This document shows positions 36,191 to 47,110 of a DNA stretch of 64,000 nt, in pieces. Position numbers and translations under genes: made by a program. The DNA comes from Climacium dendroides (Eukaryota; Streptophyta; Bryopsida; Hypnales; Climaciaceae), in assembly GCA_950106755.1 (NCBI GenBank), contig OX467090.1, forward strand, positions 10,911,489-10,975,488. Direction: 5' to 3'. The notes below the pieces were generated by a model. That model was not told the DNA's origin, searched no databases, and saw only the letters and a list, made by a program, of their open reading frames with translations. The stretch's first letter is position 1. Each line of letters opens with the position of its first letter.

Positions 36191-36878
36191 AAAAATGAAA
36201 TCATAAGATGTAGATTTTTTAATCACAACATATCAACCAATGGGATTGGCATTTTTCAATCCTAGAACAAAATTCATAACAATTTTGTATTTTGAACAAT
36301 TCTCTATTTCTTTCTACTTATTATTTTTTCCCTATATGTTGTATAATTCCAAATGACCTGAAAATTTTCAAGCATGTAGCCAACTTGCCTTGAAGAATGA
36401 ATCCAAAGAAGCACTACCATTTTGGACATTTTTTCATACAAATGTAATCTTCTGAAGTGCAACTGCCCAATTTTTTGCACAACCCCAAAAGGGATTTTTG
36501 TTACTTCAAACGCTAATATCTTGCAATGAATCTACACGATGGAAATTTCTGAAATTTTTTCCACACCTTCTCAAACCAACATACTACAAGATCCTACAAT
36601 TACATGTGTCCCAAAATAATATTTTTCTGAAATTTGGTACTTGTATTTAAAAATGACAATTTTTGAGTGTTTTTGGTGAAAATATAGTCATGGTTCTTTA
36701 GGGGTAAAAAAAACCATACATATTGGAGGTACTGAATAATTCATCTATTATAATTCCCCCACTCACTCATCAACCCTTATTCATCCTTTTAAGGACACTG
36801 CGGACCTCATTGGTGCAGTAGTTTAGTGACAAAAAAAAATCCTTCTATGTTAAGACAAGAACTCAAAAAGTGCTAATA
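36191..36878. other. AT-rich intergenic sequence
   Basis: Nothing supportable is seen between the R1 copy and the S1 MITE. Confidence 0.4.
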
Positions 36879-37150
36879 AGGTGGGTACACCTAAAATCGC
36901 CACTAATTGCTATTGAGCCTATTTACTAATATTGGATTGGTAAAATTTTCATATGTTCTTGTTGGCAAGTGAAAGGAGGTTCCAACGCACTAGAGAACGT
37001 GGCATTTGGATACTGTATGCAAAAGTTATTGAGGAACAAAGTTTGGTTCTGAAAGCGTTTCTTCCACATAGGTACAGAACTGATTTTGGAGATGTACATA
37101 TGGTGTAGATGGCGGTTTAAGGTCAGTGGCACATTTGGGTGTACCTACCT
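36879..37150. mobile_element. Stowaway-like MITE family S1, copy 2 (272 bp)
   Basis: Ends AGGTGGGTACACC and GGTGTACCTACCT, flanked by TA (36877-36878, 37151-37152). Same length and order as copy 1 at 28004, with scattered substitutions; the inner right part (GATGGCGGTTTAAGGTCAGTG) is identical. Confidence 0.85.
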
Positions 37151-38387
37151 TATGTTCATCCTTAGAATTTTGTTGCACCAAGGGGAAGGAGTCTGACACT
37201 CTAGTTTGACCTCCAATGGGTGCTCTCCTTTTTTCTTCTTACAAATCAGGGGCGATTGTCTGTCTGTATCTGTACAGACTGACAATACCCACAAAACGAA
37301 GCGTGGTTTCCAAGGTGCACCAGCCCGTCCTTCCCCCTGTGGCGAAACGAGTGAGAGGAGGTGAGTGACACGAATTCACTCAGTGACACGGATTCCAAGA
37401 CGGCTGCCTGACTTTCCGAAACCTCTTCGTCTGTCGGTTTTCTCATATCCCGTCATTCCGCTGGGAGTGAGTCGTCTAGGGCCGGTCCTGCATGCAGCAG
37501 GAAAACCGCGGCTCCCTGACTGTCGGTTTCTTGCGACTCGTACGTCCTGGACTTCTGGAAATCAGGGATTGAAGGCATGAAAGTCACTCCAAGCCTGCAC
37601 TTCCCAATCCAGAAACTTGCAGGAGCTAGATTTCCTGATTCCGGCCTAGCTCTCAGCTTAGAATTTTTTTTGTTTTAGACACAAAGCGTGTTGAACAACA
37701 CAGAGGTCTCATGTTCAGTTCCTGGTGTCAAAATTCACTGCGAGTTTCACTTTTCTCGATGTGTTGTACACCAGGAACACTGAACACTGGGAAAACACCG
37801 AGAAAAGTGAGACTCACCCGGAAACTTTGACACCGGGAATTGAATATGAGACCAGCTAGGCTGATTTCACTCAGCTTAGAATTGGAGTGGGGTCAAAGCT
37901 GGTCGATTCCAACTGACTGGGAAGGTGGAACGTACACCCAGGCATCTGATCACGCTGCGATTCACCAGCTGCACAGGCAGAGTGGCGGAGGAATCTGAAC
38001 CAGTGTAGTTGCTGGGGATTATTGCTTCGTGCAGATCGGTGGGTCAATCGTGTTATTTCTTTTATGATTTGGACTTTTGGCTGCAAATTTGATGAATAGG
38101 AGTTCATTGCCCAGAAGGTGGGCAAGGGAGTATGCTCTTAAAGCGAGCGACCATTTAAGAGCTGATTGTGTTTTGGGGGAAGCTCAACTTCATGAAATGA
38201 TTTGCAATACATTTTCGTAGGAAGAAAAATGGAATTGGCTTTTAGCATAAGTTGTTTCATATTTTTGGGACCTTCATGGAATTGGTTACAAATTTTTGAA
38301 GTTCAAACACAATGCTCATTGGGGGCAACCACCTCCTATAACATGTTCACTTTCAGAACATGTGTGCTTTTCAAGTAGACTATTGCT
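37151..38387. other. GC-richer unidentified island with a 145-bp inverted repeat
   Basis: Composition rises between about 37240 and 38130. No frame there shows a domain. At 37708-37852 the halves GGTCTCATGTTCAGTTCCTG and its diverged mirror ending GAATATGAGACC form an inverted repeat whose arms contain a weak GTTCAGTTCC box-B-like motif; two head-to-head SINE-like fragments are one possibility. Around 38130 a stretch (GCTCTTAAAGCGAG) weakly resembles the left end of the element at 27290. Confidence 0.35.
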
Positions 38388-38525
38388 TACCTCCCAAACC
38401 TCTACTTTTTGCTATTGTGCTTGGTTATTGTTATGAGAGTGATCAAATTTTCACTGATTTTCTTATTGGCAAGTGAAAGTGAAAAGAGGTGCCAATATAT
38501 AAAAGAATGTGACATTTGGATACTA
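38388..38525. mobile_element. Truncated S1-family MITE
   Basis: The segment resembles the left half of the 272-bp family (CTTTTTGCTATTG, ATTGGCAAGTGAAAG, GACATTTGGATACT) and stops near 38525, just before the putative copia LTR. The right half is missing. Confidence 0.5.
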
Positions 38526-38540
38526 TAGATATAAAAAACA

Positions 38541-38768
38541 TCCAATCAATGTATTTTAATGAAGGGGTATCAAGCCCAAGTAAAGGAATGACCTCTTATA
38601 CTACTCTACCAACTAGTGTCATGACTAACCATATGGATTATATCTCTTTTAAGAGGGCTGCCTTCTCTATATGCTTATTATTTTGGCTATAAACAACATC
38701 TAACTAAAGTTAGCCCATACTAAAAGCTCCTACAACCTTCCTAAACATATTACTCAATAACTTCAACA
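38541..38768 (-). repeat. Putative 3' LTR of the copia element (228 bp)
   Basis: On the minus strand the sequence directly after the purine-rich GTGGAAG at the end of the copia frame starts TGTTGAAGTTATTGAG and can be followed to AAAATACA at 38541, giving TG...CA ends. A TATAAGAGG box lies about 60 bp before the end. No second LTR copy was found, so the boundary is provisional. Confidence 0.45.
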
Positions 38769-39080
38769 CTTCCACTTTGTTTGTTGTCAAACAATGTTAA
38801 AACCATCTTCTTTCGAAGAACTTCATGTCGAAGCCTCCTAAGTGCTTTTGTAAGCACATTAGTAATCATGTGCTCTGTAGAGATATACCTCAATTCAATC
38901 ACATCACTTTCAATCTTCTCACAAATGAAATGATATTGAATGTTAATATGCTTGCTCCGAGAGTGATGAGTTTGATTCTTTACCAATGTAATGGCGCTTT
39001 GGTTGTCACACATGATGGGTGTGCTTTTCTCTTGCTTCAATCCAACATCACTCATGAGTTGCCTTAGCCATAGTGCCTCT

Positions 39081-39402
39081 CTCACAAGGATTGACCTTGC
39101 ATTTCCAATGAATGTGGTGAGCCAACATATGTCTAAAAGTGGTCCAAGGCATTGGGCAAGGGTTGAAAGAATCATACGGTACCTCCAAGGGATATTGGAG
39201 GCCAAATTGGTCCTTGGAGGTAAGAGTCTTGTGCTCAAGGACTTTTGTGATGCAAATTAGGCCGGAGATGCAAGTGATAGGAGGTCTACAATAGGTTATG
39301 TATTTATATTTGGAGATGGTGCAATCTCGTGGAATGCAAAGAAACAACCCACCATTGCATTGTTTACTATGGAGGCGGAGTACATGGCCATTAGCCAATG
39401 GT
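39081..39402 (+). pseudogene. Inverted copia RT/RNase H segment
   Basis: On the plus strand this reads in order LTRIDLAF, NVVSQHMSKSGPRHW, RIIRYLQGILEAKL, GDASDRRSTIGYVF, ISWNAKKQPTIALF and MEAEYMAISQ, the standard copia end-of-RT to RNase H order. Both flanks read on the minus strand. The next expected block after EAEYMAISQ is exactly what begins the minus-strand part at about 39083 (REALWLRQL), so this is the missing internal segment of the same kind of element, flipped in place. Confidence 0.85.
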
Positions 39403-40719
39403 GATGGTGTGGTACGGTTGGCCCTTTGCCTTTGAAACTCCACCTTAAGACAATAGTGTAGCTCACCAAGATCACTCTGTCATATCATACTTACTCTTCA
39501 ACATTGTCTTGACTTCCTCCATTTTGCCCATGGTGTTTGTCATGATGATCAAATCATCTACATATACAATGACAATCACCAAACACTCACTTGTTTGCTT
39601 GATGTAGAGAGAGTGGTCCGCATAGCTCCTCATAAAGCCCTCCCTTGTAAACAAAACATTAATATCTATGTACTATGCTCTTCCCGATTACCTCAATCCA
39701 TAGATGGCCTTCTTGAGCTTACATTTGAGGTGTTCTCGGTCTTATTGAACAAAGTCTTTGGGTTGGTCCATGAAGATGACCTTTTCAAGGTGTGAATTGA
39801 AAAATGCTATAATGACATCCATTTGGTGTATCTCCAAGTCTATGGTAATCCCTATAGCCATCATGCATCAAATAGTACAAAATTTGGCCACAGGAACAAA
39901 GGTCTCATTGAAATCCCCCCCACCTGTGTATATCTTTTAACTACCAACCTTGACTTATAATGCAAAATGTTGCCCAATGCATCTCTTTTGATACAAAAGA
40001 TCCATTTTCATCTTCCACTTGTATGATTAGAAGAAAGGGGAATAGTTCCCATGTACCTTTGGTCATAAGTGAGGCATACTCTTCTTACATGGCTTACTCC
40101 CACTTGTTTGCATTTGCGCTCCTCATGGCTTCTTCTATGGTGTTTGGATCTCTTACAAATGCCACATTTACATACTCCACTTGTTGTTGAGGCAAAATAT
40201 GATTTTTTTCACCATTCTCTAAGCAGACTACACTCCCTTGTAGGATATCTTGACTCTTTGGAGGTTTCTCCTCCTCCATCATCTTCACTTGGTGCTCAAC
40301 TTAAAGTTGGGCTTGACGTCTCCTTGGGAATTGGTGGTGTTTCATCTTGATCTTCATCTTTTTTTAATAATACATGCAAATTTGGAGATTTGTCTACTTC
40401 ACAAGTTGATTCTTCATTACTCTCACTTGGACACATCTCCAAAGTTTCGCTAACCCCTTGTTTTCTTCAATGAAGGTTACATCTCGACTCTTAATGATCT
40501 TTTTGGTCTTCAAACTCATGAGCCTATAGACTTTAGAGCCTTCATAATAGCCCAAAAACATGCACTTGGTGTCTTTAGCATCTAACTTAGAGTGTTGTAG
40601 GTTCAAATCCAAAGCATATGCAATGCATCTAAATATGCACATGTGTCCAATGCTGGGTTTTCTCCCACTTCATGCCTCTTGTGGTGTCATAGATGCCAAC
40701 GCACTTGTGGGACACCTCT

Positions 40720-40722
<3 letters not shown>

Positions 40723-40761
<39 letters not shown>
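40723..40761. repeat. (AT)n microsatellite within the copia integrase region
   Basis: A 39-bp pure AT run. On the minus strand it encodes alternating Tyr-Ile and passes directly into CKRCPTSALASMTP, the usual integrase continuation, so it probably grew in place from Tyr-Ile codons. Confidence 0.9.
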
Positions 40762-40762
<1 letters not shown>

Positions 40763-42217
40763 CATTCAATATGCTTTTTGCCCAAAAATCATATGTGAGG
40801 CCTTAAACATGCAACATGGCTCAAGCCATCTCCATAAGGGTGTGATTGGCACGCTCTGCCATACCATTTTGTTGTGGAGTATAAGGGGATGAAGTGTGAT
40901 GTTGAATGCCATGAACTTTCATAAAAGTCTCAAATGCCTTGGACATGTATTCACCACCATTGTCCAATCTCAACACCTTGACTTTGTACCCCGATTCGTT
41001 CTCCACAAGTGCCTTCCATTCTTTGAACCTCTCAAATATATCGCTCTTGTTCTTGAGCATGTATCCTCATATTTTCCTTGAAATATCTTCCTTGAAAAAT
41101 CATCAATGAAGGTCAAGAAATACCTTACACCATCCATAGAAGTAGTCCTTATAGGGCCGCATACATTCAAGTGTACAATCTCCAACTTTTTAGTTGCCCT
41201 TGTTGATTCATCACTTGAAAATGGTAGCCTTGCTTATTTGCCTTCAATGCAAGCTTTACATATTAAATCACATGAGTTCTTCGTAACTTGCATGCCGCCC
41301 ACCATGCTTTGAAGATTCTTCACACTTTTTGTAGTGATTAGTCGGATCAGTATTCCTCTAGTTAGCCCTTAATTTCTACTAAAGACCAACTTAGAGTAAA
41401 TTGCTCCGGAATTGTTCCCACGAGGACTTAAGGCTCATGGATCTAGGCGAACTAGGTCTAAGCTTTTCCTTTCTCTCCTTTTCAATCTAGACCAGAGGTC
41501 CGATCCGACTACTAGTGCTGGATAGGTTCCGGAAAATTCCGGAAACTGTTCAGTTGCCCCTTCCGAGATCCCTGGGTTTAATTAACAAGTGGCCAGATCC
41601 ACCATCTGGATATTTACCGAGTCCGGAAACACTGACTCTCTCTCACACTTGACCTCTAATACTATTGATAACCTAACTTCAGGGACCGGAAATATCCTAT
41701 TGTTCCGCCGCCTCACAAATCCGGAGGGCTTACCGGACCAAGTCACGTAGGGACGGTCAAGGACTACAACGACATTCTAGCACTAACCCAACACTAAGTC
41801 TCTTGTCGACCGGATGGACATCCTTGCACTCTCTTGGGCGTTGCACCAAGGCTTTGACTCCGTCTATAGGAGTAATCCCGGTATTCCGGAACTCAGATTA
41901 TGTCTCACAAAACTCCCGTATACGGAAGCTGCTCTCAGACTCTCAGACACCCCCGTACTCGAGATAGTATCCCCCCCCTCAGGCTATACCGGCATCCAAT
42001 CAGATATCATACTAACCCTCCCTCCAGAACAATCCGGCCGATCTCTCCATCAATCCAGTGCAATAAGAAGCCATACACACCTCGACATTTGCTAACCAAG
42101 GTAAGTTCTCAGCATCCGTAAATACACAAATGGACCTCCATACATGACATGATGCACCAAGTAGATAAAATAATGGAATGCCTCCAAACACTTTGAATTA
42201 AGCTCAACGATACAACT

Positions 42218-42475
42218 GAAAATCATGGTGTAAGTGACCACAATGGTCCATCAAAATCTAACTTATACTTAAACCTATCATTATCTCAAAATCACACAAA
42301 AAAGAAAATCATGGTGTAAGTGACCACAATGGTCCATCAAAATCTAACTTATACTTAAACCTATCATTATCTCAAAATCACACAAAAAAGAAAATCATGG
42401 TGTAAGTGACCACAATGGTCCATCAAAATCTAACTTATACTTAAACCTATCATTATCTCAAAATCACACAAAAAA
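42218..42475. repeat. 86-bp tandem triplication
   Basis: Units starting GAAAATCATGGTGTAAGTGA at 42218, 42304 and 42390 are spaced by exactly 86 bp and appear identical apart from the junction bases. Their identity, inside an otherwise decayed element, points to recent amplification (or an assembly artefact). Confidence 0.9.
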
Positions 42476-42978
42476 CTCTCCTACTGGCCCTCTAGATATC
42501 CGGTAATCCTCTTAGATCCCACTTTCCCGGAGTGGTGACCGGACTCCGGCACCATTACAAGTATATACAAAACTACTTCTTATTCCTTAGGAGGAATCAC
42601 CTCCTCTAATAAACTCTGGTAAATCCTCTTTCGGCTACTCCCCGAAGGAAAAACACCAGGGACTCCTGCTGCCGGAATGGCCCCTACCAGACTTGAATCT
42701 GAAGCGGCACCGGCATCCCTGTCTGCATCCAGGGATCCAGCTACTGGAGTTCCTGGACTTCCTTGAGAGTCTCTTTGGATAAACTTCAGGCGGGGAGGAG
42801 TGAACGGACCGAGTTATCCTTCTCTTTGGAGGAGTCTCCGTATAGTCTATGATTGGGTTCTCCTAGAGGAGATCCTCATTCCCCCTGGGTACAATGGTAC
42901 CCCAATCCACTCTTGATCCCTCGAGTGGAGGTGATAATTCCGGAATAGGAGGTACCACCGGTGAAACCCCTACAACAG

Positions 42979-44642
42979 CTATTTCGGAACCGGCAATGTC
43001 TGGGTGGGAGAGAAAGGAGAAGGGTCTACCGGGTTTTGCTCTGCGGGTGCCAAACGCGCCACCAAGTTTCGCATCTTTGCTCGCGAAGTATCCATCCTCC
43101 TCACCTGCTCCAACAGACATTTCACGATTGGCACCCGGCTTGAGCTTACGGATACATCGAAGTTGGCTTCAAACAACCGAGCCTTGTTGATGCAGTCCGT
43201 TGGGATCTCCAAAGATTGCCGAAGTTGGGTAACACCCCGTTCTAATGCCTCGGTCTGCCGGTGGTGTTCATCCTCTATGACTTAGACCTTCTCTTGGGCC
43301 ATCCACAGTTCGTTCTCCAACCGGGCGCAAGTGGACTCCAACCCCTCGGCCCGTTCCAGTATATTCCAGTTCTCCACCCAGAGGACGCCCAACTCTGTTA
43401 CCATCTTCTTCTGGTCTTGGATCAGCAGATCGTTCTTCTTTTCCGCCGTTACTAGAGCGTTTGTCCTCCGGAAAATGGAGTTCCAGTCGGTCAGTGCCAT
43501 CTTTTGGCACACCCATCTGAAGGTCTCTTCATAATTGTGGAGAATCTTCATGATGTCGTCAGCCCGCCACACGATGTACTAGGCCATCTCCGTAATGTCC
43601 TCGTAGGGCGACCCCCCTAGTCGGATCTCGGTCCTTTTTTTTTTTCTTCCTCCTCTTCCTCCGGTGGATTGGTCCAAGGGTGACCGGCTTTTGTCCGGTT
43701 CAGCGCGTTCTCCAGGTTCCTCGCCTAGTCAGTCTGTTCCGGAGCTCTTCTCGTACGGTGCACCTCTTTAGTCCACTTCGGAGTGGAAGGACTCCCCTTC
43801 TGTGTCTCTGGTGATGTTGCCGTTCGCTGCATCCGTCTCTTCAAAGGAGTGGATTGTTCCTCTTCTTCCGTCTCCTCGTCATCTGGTCCGTCCCGGTGAG
43901 AGGGTTCCTCCCCGCCATACTGTTGGAGCTGAACTAGCTCCGCGTAGGTCGTCTCCTCATTTTCCTTGAGCAAGGAATGGTGGGCGTACAAGTGGAAGAC
44001 ATAAGCTGGAAGGGGGCTCCTACCTTTCTTTCCCTTCTGGAGAGAATGCACGAGATCCTCCACCACTTCAAAGATGATGAACGCCTAGTCCACCATCATC
44101 TTCCCTTGGAGGCTTCCGAGGATGGTGGAGGCCACCTTGGCCACCACCCGCTTCGGCTTGGTTGGATGGAGGATAGGATTAAGAAACCCTACCACATCCC
44201 GGGATTCTTGTTTTACCAGATCCGAAACCTGGAAACCCTCCTTTGGATTTGCCGCCATCCGGAACTCACCCTCCATGTACTCTGGGTTCTTCTCCATCAC
44301 TTTGTCCGGCGCCACCTGGAACCCGTAGATAGCTCTCCACTTGTCCACTGTCCACTGTTCAGGCTTCGTACGGAGGGTGGTATCCAAGATACCACTCTCC
44401 GGTCGCAGCAGGTTTGCCACCAAGCTCTCCTCCTGGATGCCCCAAGAGACATCTATTAATCTTGCGCACCCCATATTCGTGAGGTTCTTCCGGAGACGCT
44501 CCATTCGGACCTCGTCAGTTGGGATTTCCGACACCACCCACAGCACCAGAATTGCCTTCATCCGCGATTGCGGCGCTGGAGCTGGTTCCTCCGATTCCTC
44601 CGGCTCCTCCCTTAGTTTGTGCCGCATCGCCCTGGAAGTCAT
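42979..44642 (-). pseudogene. Decayed coiled-coil ORF inside the candidate giant LTR (plant retrotransposon accessory ORF)
   Basis: From ATG 44642 the minus strand encodes a coherent protein for about 550 codons, broken by in-frame TAG at about 44085, 43725 and 43580, a TAA near 43282, and a frameshift in an A/T homopolymer run near 43630-43640. Content: an acidic Pro/Glu N-terminus (REEPEESEEPAPAPQ), a globular region (EQWTVDKWRAIYGFQ), a hydrophobic helix region (VHSLQKGKKG, AYVFHLYAHHSLL), an acidic-basic linker (DDEETEEEEQ), then a long heptad-like coiled coil (about 43572-43280). It resembles the accessory or gag-like ORFs annotated as putative plant transposon protein, but I cannot name the domain with certainty. 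No zinc knuckle. Clearly non-functional now. Confidence 0.5.
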
Positions 44643-45219
44643 GGTGTACACATAAGAAGCCTCGCACAACCTCTCCTTAGCTCTCTTACTCACAAAAGGT
44701 CACTCCAGAACACACCTACACGATCACAACTCACACAGCCTTTTGATCTACCGGAAATTCCAAGAGCTTGGAAGGCAAAAAGGGAAAACGGAAAGCGAGG
44801 TGAATGCAAAGAAGCAAGAAAGCAACTGTGCCTTCTATCGGCTACAATCCTTTTCTTATATTGGTCCAGACGGATGGACGGTTGGACGGATGGATGGAAG
44901 TGTGGGAGAGATTTCGGCAGGAAAGTCTAACCCTCGTACAGCTTGCAGATCCGATTTCCGGCTTTTAGGGCCAGCACCATCATCCGGTTTTCGAAACTTT
45001 TTAGGGTTCCAGAATTAGGTTTTTATACCTAATAGAATTTGTTCGGATCCGGAGTTCCGGTATTTCCCAAATCCTCCTAATCTCCTATTGGAGTTCAAAA
45101 CTTTCCTATTTAAAGGAATAAATTTTAAATTTTCCCGTCTAATGCTAGTTTTCTATGTCTAACATGTGGGATCACACTCCCACATTACCCCTTCCTTTTC
45201 CGTGAACGTCCTCGTGAAC

Positions 45220-46140
45220 TCCTATGGTGATAAGTCCGGTAGGTAGAGTTTCACCCGCGATCCATTCATCCGGGTGTCCAAAGGGTTCCCATCTAAGTCT
45301 GAAAGTTGCAAAGATCCGTTTTTGTAAATCTTCACAATTTGATACGGACCAATCCATCTGGTGTGAAGCTTTCCCGGAAAATCTTTGTACTAGCTGTCGT
45401 ACAGCAAAACCAAGCATCCTTTTGTGATGCCGGATTCCTTTGATAACTTCCGGTCAAAAATTTCTTTCCGGCGCTTCTGTACCTGGACGATCAGGTCCAG
45501 AGCATCCCCCCTTCTTTCTTCCACGGCCTCAATCTCCGCAAGGCGTGGCTAAGGATCCTCTGACTGTTGTCCATGACGAGCCGCCAAGATCCGGAACGTC
45601 TCAATTTCTGTGTCTACTTCCTGTAAAATTTCCATTCCAAATATTAGGAAGAATGAGGTCTTACCGGTAGTACTTTTCCGGGTGGTGTTGTATGCAAAGA
45701 CGGTTGAGCTGAGTTTCCAGTCCCAATCCGTCTTGTGGCAAGAAACCATTTTATTGAGGATGTTCCCAATAATCCCATTCGCCCTTTCCGTAAGTCCATT
45801 GGCCTTGGGATTGTATGGCGTAGTCTTCCAGTGCTTGATGTGGTACATGCTAGTTAGGGAGGAAATAACTTCATTTAGGAAGTGAGTTCCCCTATCACTG
45901 ACTATCTCCAGAGGACAGCCAAATCACATCATAATTTTCTCGTATAGAAAATCCGCAGCTGTCTGGGCATCGTTCTTCCGGATTGGACTTGCCTCTACCC
46001 ATTTGGTTGCATAATCCGTCGCCAAGATTATGTATCAATTCTGTTGGGATCCAATTGGCGCGATAGGGCCAATGGAATCTATTCCCTACTTTTCAAATGG
46101 AGCCAAGGGAACAATAGGAGTAAGCGGCCATTCCATGATT
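45220..46140 (-). pseudogene. Ty3-type integrase C-terminal half and post-integrase region, 5' truncated
   Basis: Minus-strand pieces in order: PLTPIVPLAPFEK then GPIAPIGSQQN (about 46130-46040); DYATKWVEASPIRKNDAQTA; IVSDRGTHFLNEV; then an open piece 45848-45549 with KTTPYNPKANGLTERANG, AYNTTRKSTTGKTSFFL and EVDTEIETFRILAARHG; and finally, in another frame, the post-integrase block (FPGKL, WIGPYQIVKIYKNGS-like, LDGNPLD) ending near 45220. It begins abruptly at about 46140 within the integrase, so RT, protease and gag of this element are absent. Several stops and frameshifts. Confidence 0.82.
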
Positions 46141-46154
46141 TCTTTTTTCCTCTT

Positions 46155-47110
46155 GTAGATTTGGTGTCTTTAGCTTCATCTCTTTTAGCATTTTTGGCCT
46201 CTTTGGGCTTCAGTTCTAAATGTACATTCTAGTAACTTGCCTTTCCATGGCCCTTAATGCCTAAACTAGAACAAAAGTCAATAGCCTTGGCTGGTTTTTA
46301 GTTTGCCATCTTTTTACAATATCACCAACAATTACCAACTCCTTCACAATTGAAACACACAATATCCACATCTCCTATATTATCTGGAATGCTAACTTTA
46401 GTAGACTTGGTGTTCTTTAGCAATTTTCCCTCCTTTCGTAAGAATCCTATGACGGCTTTTTCTTCCAAGAGATTGATTTCAATTCTCTCAAAAGTCTCAT
46501 AAATATACCTTTAGAAATTTAGGTTGGTAGTATACCCAACATTAAAGCTTCATCGCAAACAAGAGTTTTAAAATTTTAACTTCTTATCCAAATACTATAC
46601 TAGTATTGAGTAGCTTATTGTTTAGTCACTCTGTGTAGTAAGATTAATCTCTTTAGTCTCTAATGCACCTCTTGCAACGATTCATCACTTTCATGCGCAA
46701 ACGTGAAAAGTGACTTCATTTTATCCGCTTGTTGGCTAAGAATATCCTGCGGCAATTGCACAAAATTTTGTATTATGAAATTAAAAGATGGTGGATCTAC
46801 CACTAGTTTAGTAACCACAATCATGATGGCCTCAAAGCCTTTCTTACTTGCATGTCTTTCTTCTTTCCCTTTACTAGCTAATATTACAACATTTGGCACT
46901 CATCCCCATACATTGGCATAATTTAGAATATAATAGTCTTGCCATGCCAAAATCTCCATAGAATAGGCAAGCTCAAACTCTTTATAATTTGATAGTGGTG
47001 CTCCTTTAAGGCAACCAAATATTTCCCTCCATACCATATATGGATTAAAATTTGTTTTGTTTGACTTTTGAAGCTCATAGGCTTGCAGCACATGGTAAAC
47101 TCCCTCCAAA
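46155..47110 (-). pseudogene. Retrotransposon gag-like remnant with a damaged zinc knuckle
   Basis: Minus-strand frames give a helical capsid-like stretch (LAWQDYYILNYANVWG, LPQDILSQQADKMKSLFTF, SDESLQEVHQRLKRLI) followed by a nucleocapsid-like CFNCEGVGNCW and, after a stop, YC: a CX2C...C knuckle that has lost its His and carries an in-frame stop. A Lys-rich tail (LKPKEAKNAKRDEAKDTK) runs up to the junction with the Ty3 integrase piece. It could be the gag of the copia element whose pol lies below 41330, with the protease part lost; that link is inference. Confidence 0.55.

Larger units (their letters stand above)
38750..41329 (-). pseudogene. Ty1/copia polyprotein remnant (integrase, reverse transcriptase, RNase H), with an internal inversion
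   Basis: Read on the minus strand from 41329 down: a pre-integrase segment (KNLQSMVGGM...), the integrase core (VCGPIRTTSM, FLTFIDDFS, LRLDNGGEY, SPYTPQQNGMAERAN), the post-core segment with KTKKIIKSRDV, the start of the RT region (RDPNTIEEAM), the RT catalytic box (IVYVDDLIIM, 39472-39654), then RNase H end pieces (EALWLRQLMSDVG, MCDNQSAITLVKN, ISTEHMITNVLTKAL). Many frameshifts and stops break it. The stretch 39081-39402 lies in the opposite orientation. The 5' end is cut at 41329, where a different element begins. Non-functional; the gag-like piece at 46.2-47.1 kb may be its upstream part. Confidence 0.9.
41330..45176 (-). repeat. Candidate giant LTR (about 3.85 kb) of a Ty3-type element, enclosing an open frame
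   Basis: On the minus strand the Ty3 pol remnant ends near 45220. A purine-rich tract (GGAAGGGGTAATGTGGGAG) follows, then TGTGATCCCACATG at 45176. About 145 bp on there is a TATA box (GGTATAAAAACC, about 45016-45030), then a leader, a decayed frame (44642-42979), a non-coding tail with a triplicated 86-bp repeat, and finally CTAATCACTACA at 41330, exactly where copia coding sequence resumes. TG...CA ends, the preceding purine tract and the promoter position all fit one long LTR. The alternative is a short LTR followed by part of a second element; no second LTR copy is in the window to decide. Confidence 0.4.

Noticed and set aside
37708..37852. Paired tRNA-derived SINEs
   Set aside because: Only a weak box-B-like motif is visible, with no box A at the right distance and no poly(A) or T tail, so I list only an inverted repeat.
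43977..44655. Plus-strand frames of 104-160 codons at 43.98-44.66 kb
   Set aside because: They are antisense to the more coherent minus-strand frame, which has an ATG, a promoter position and coiled-coil pattern.
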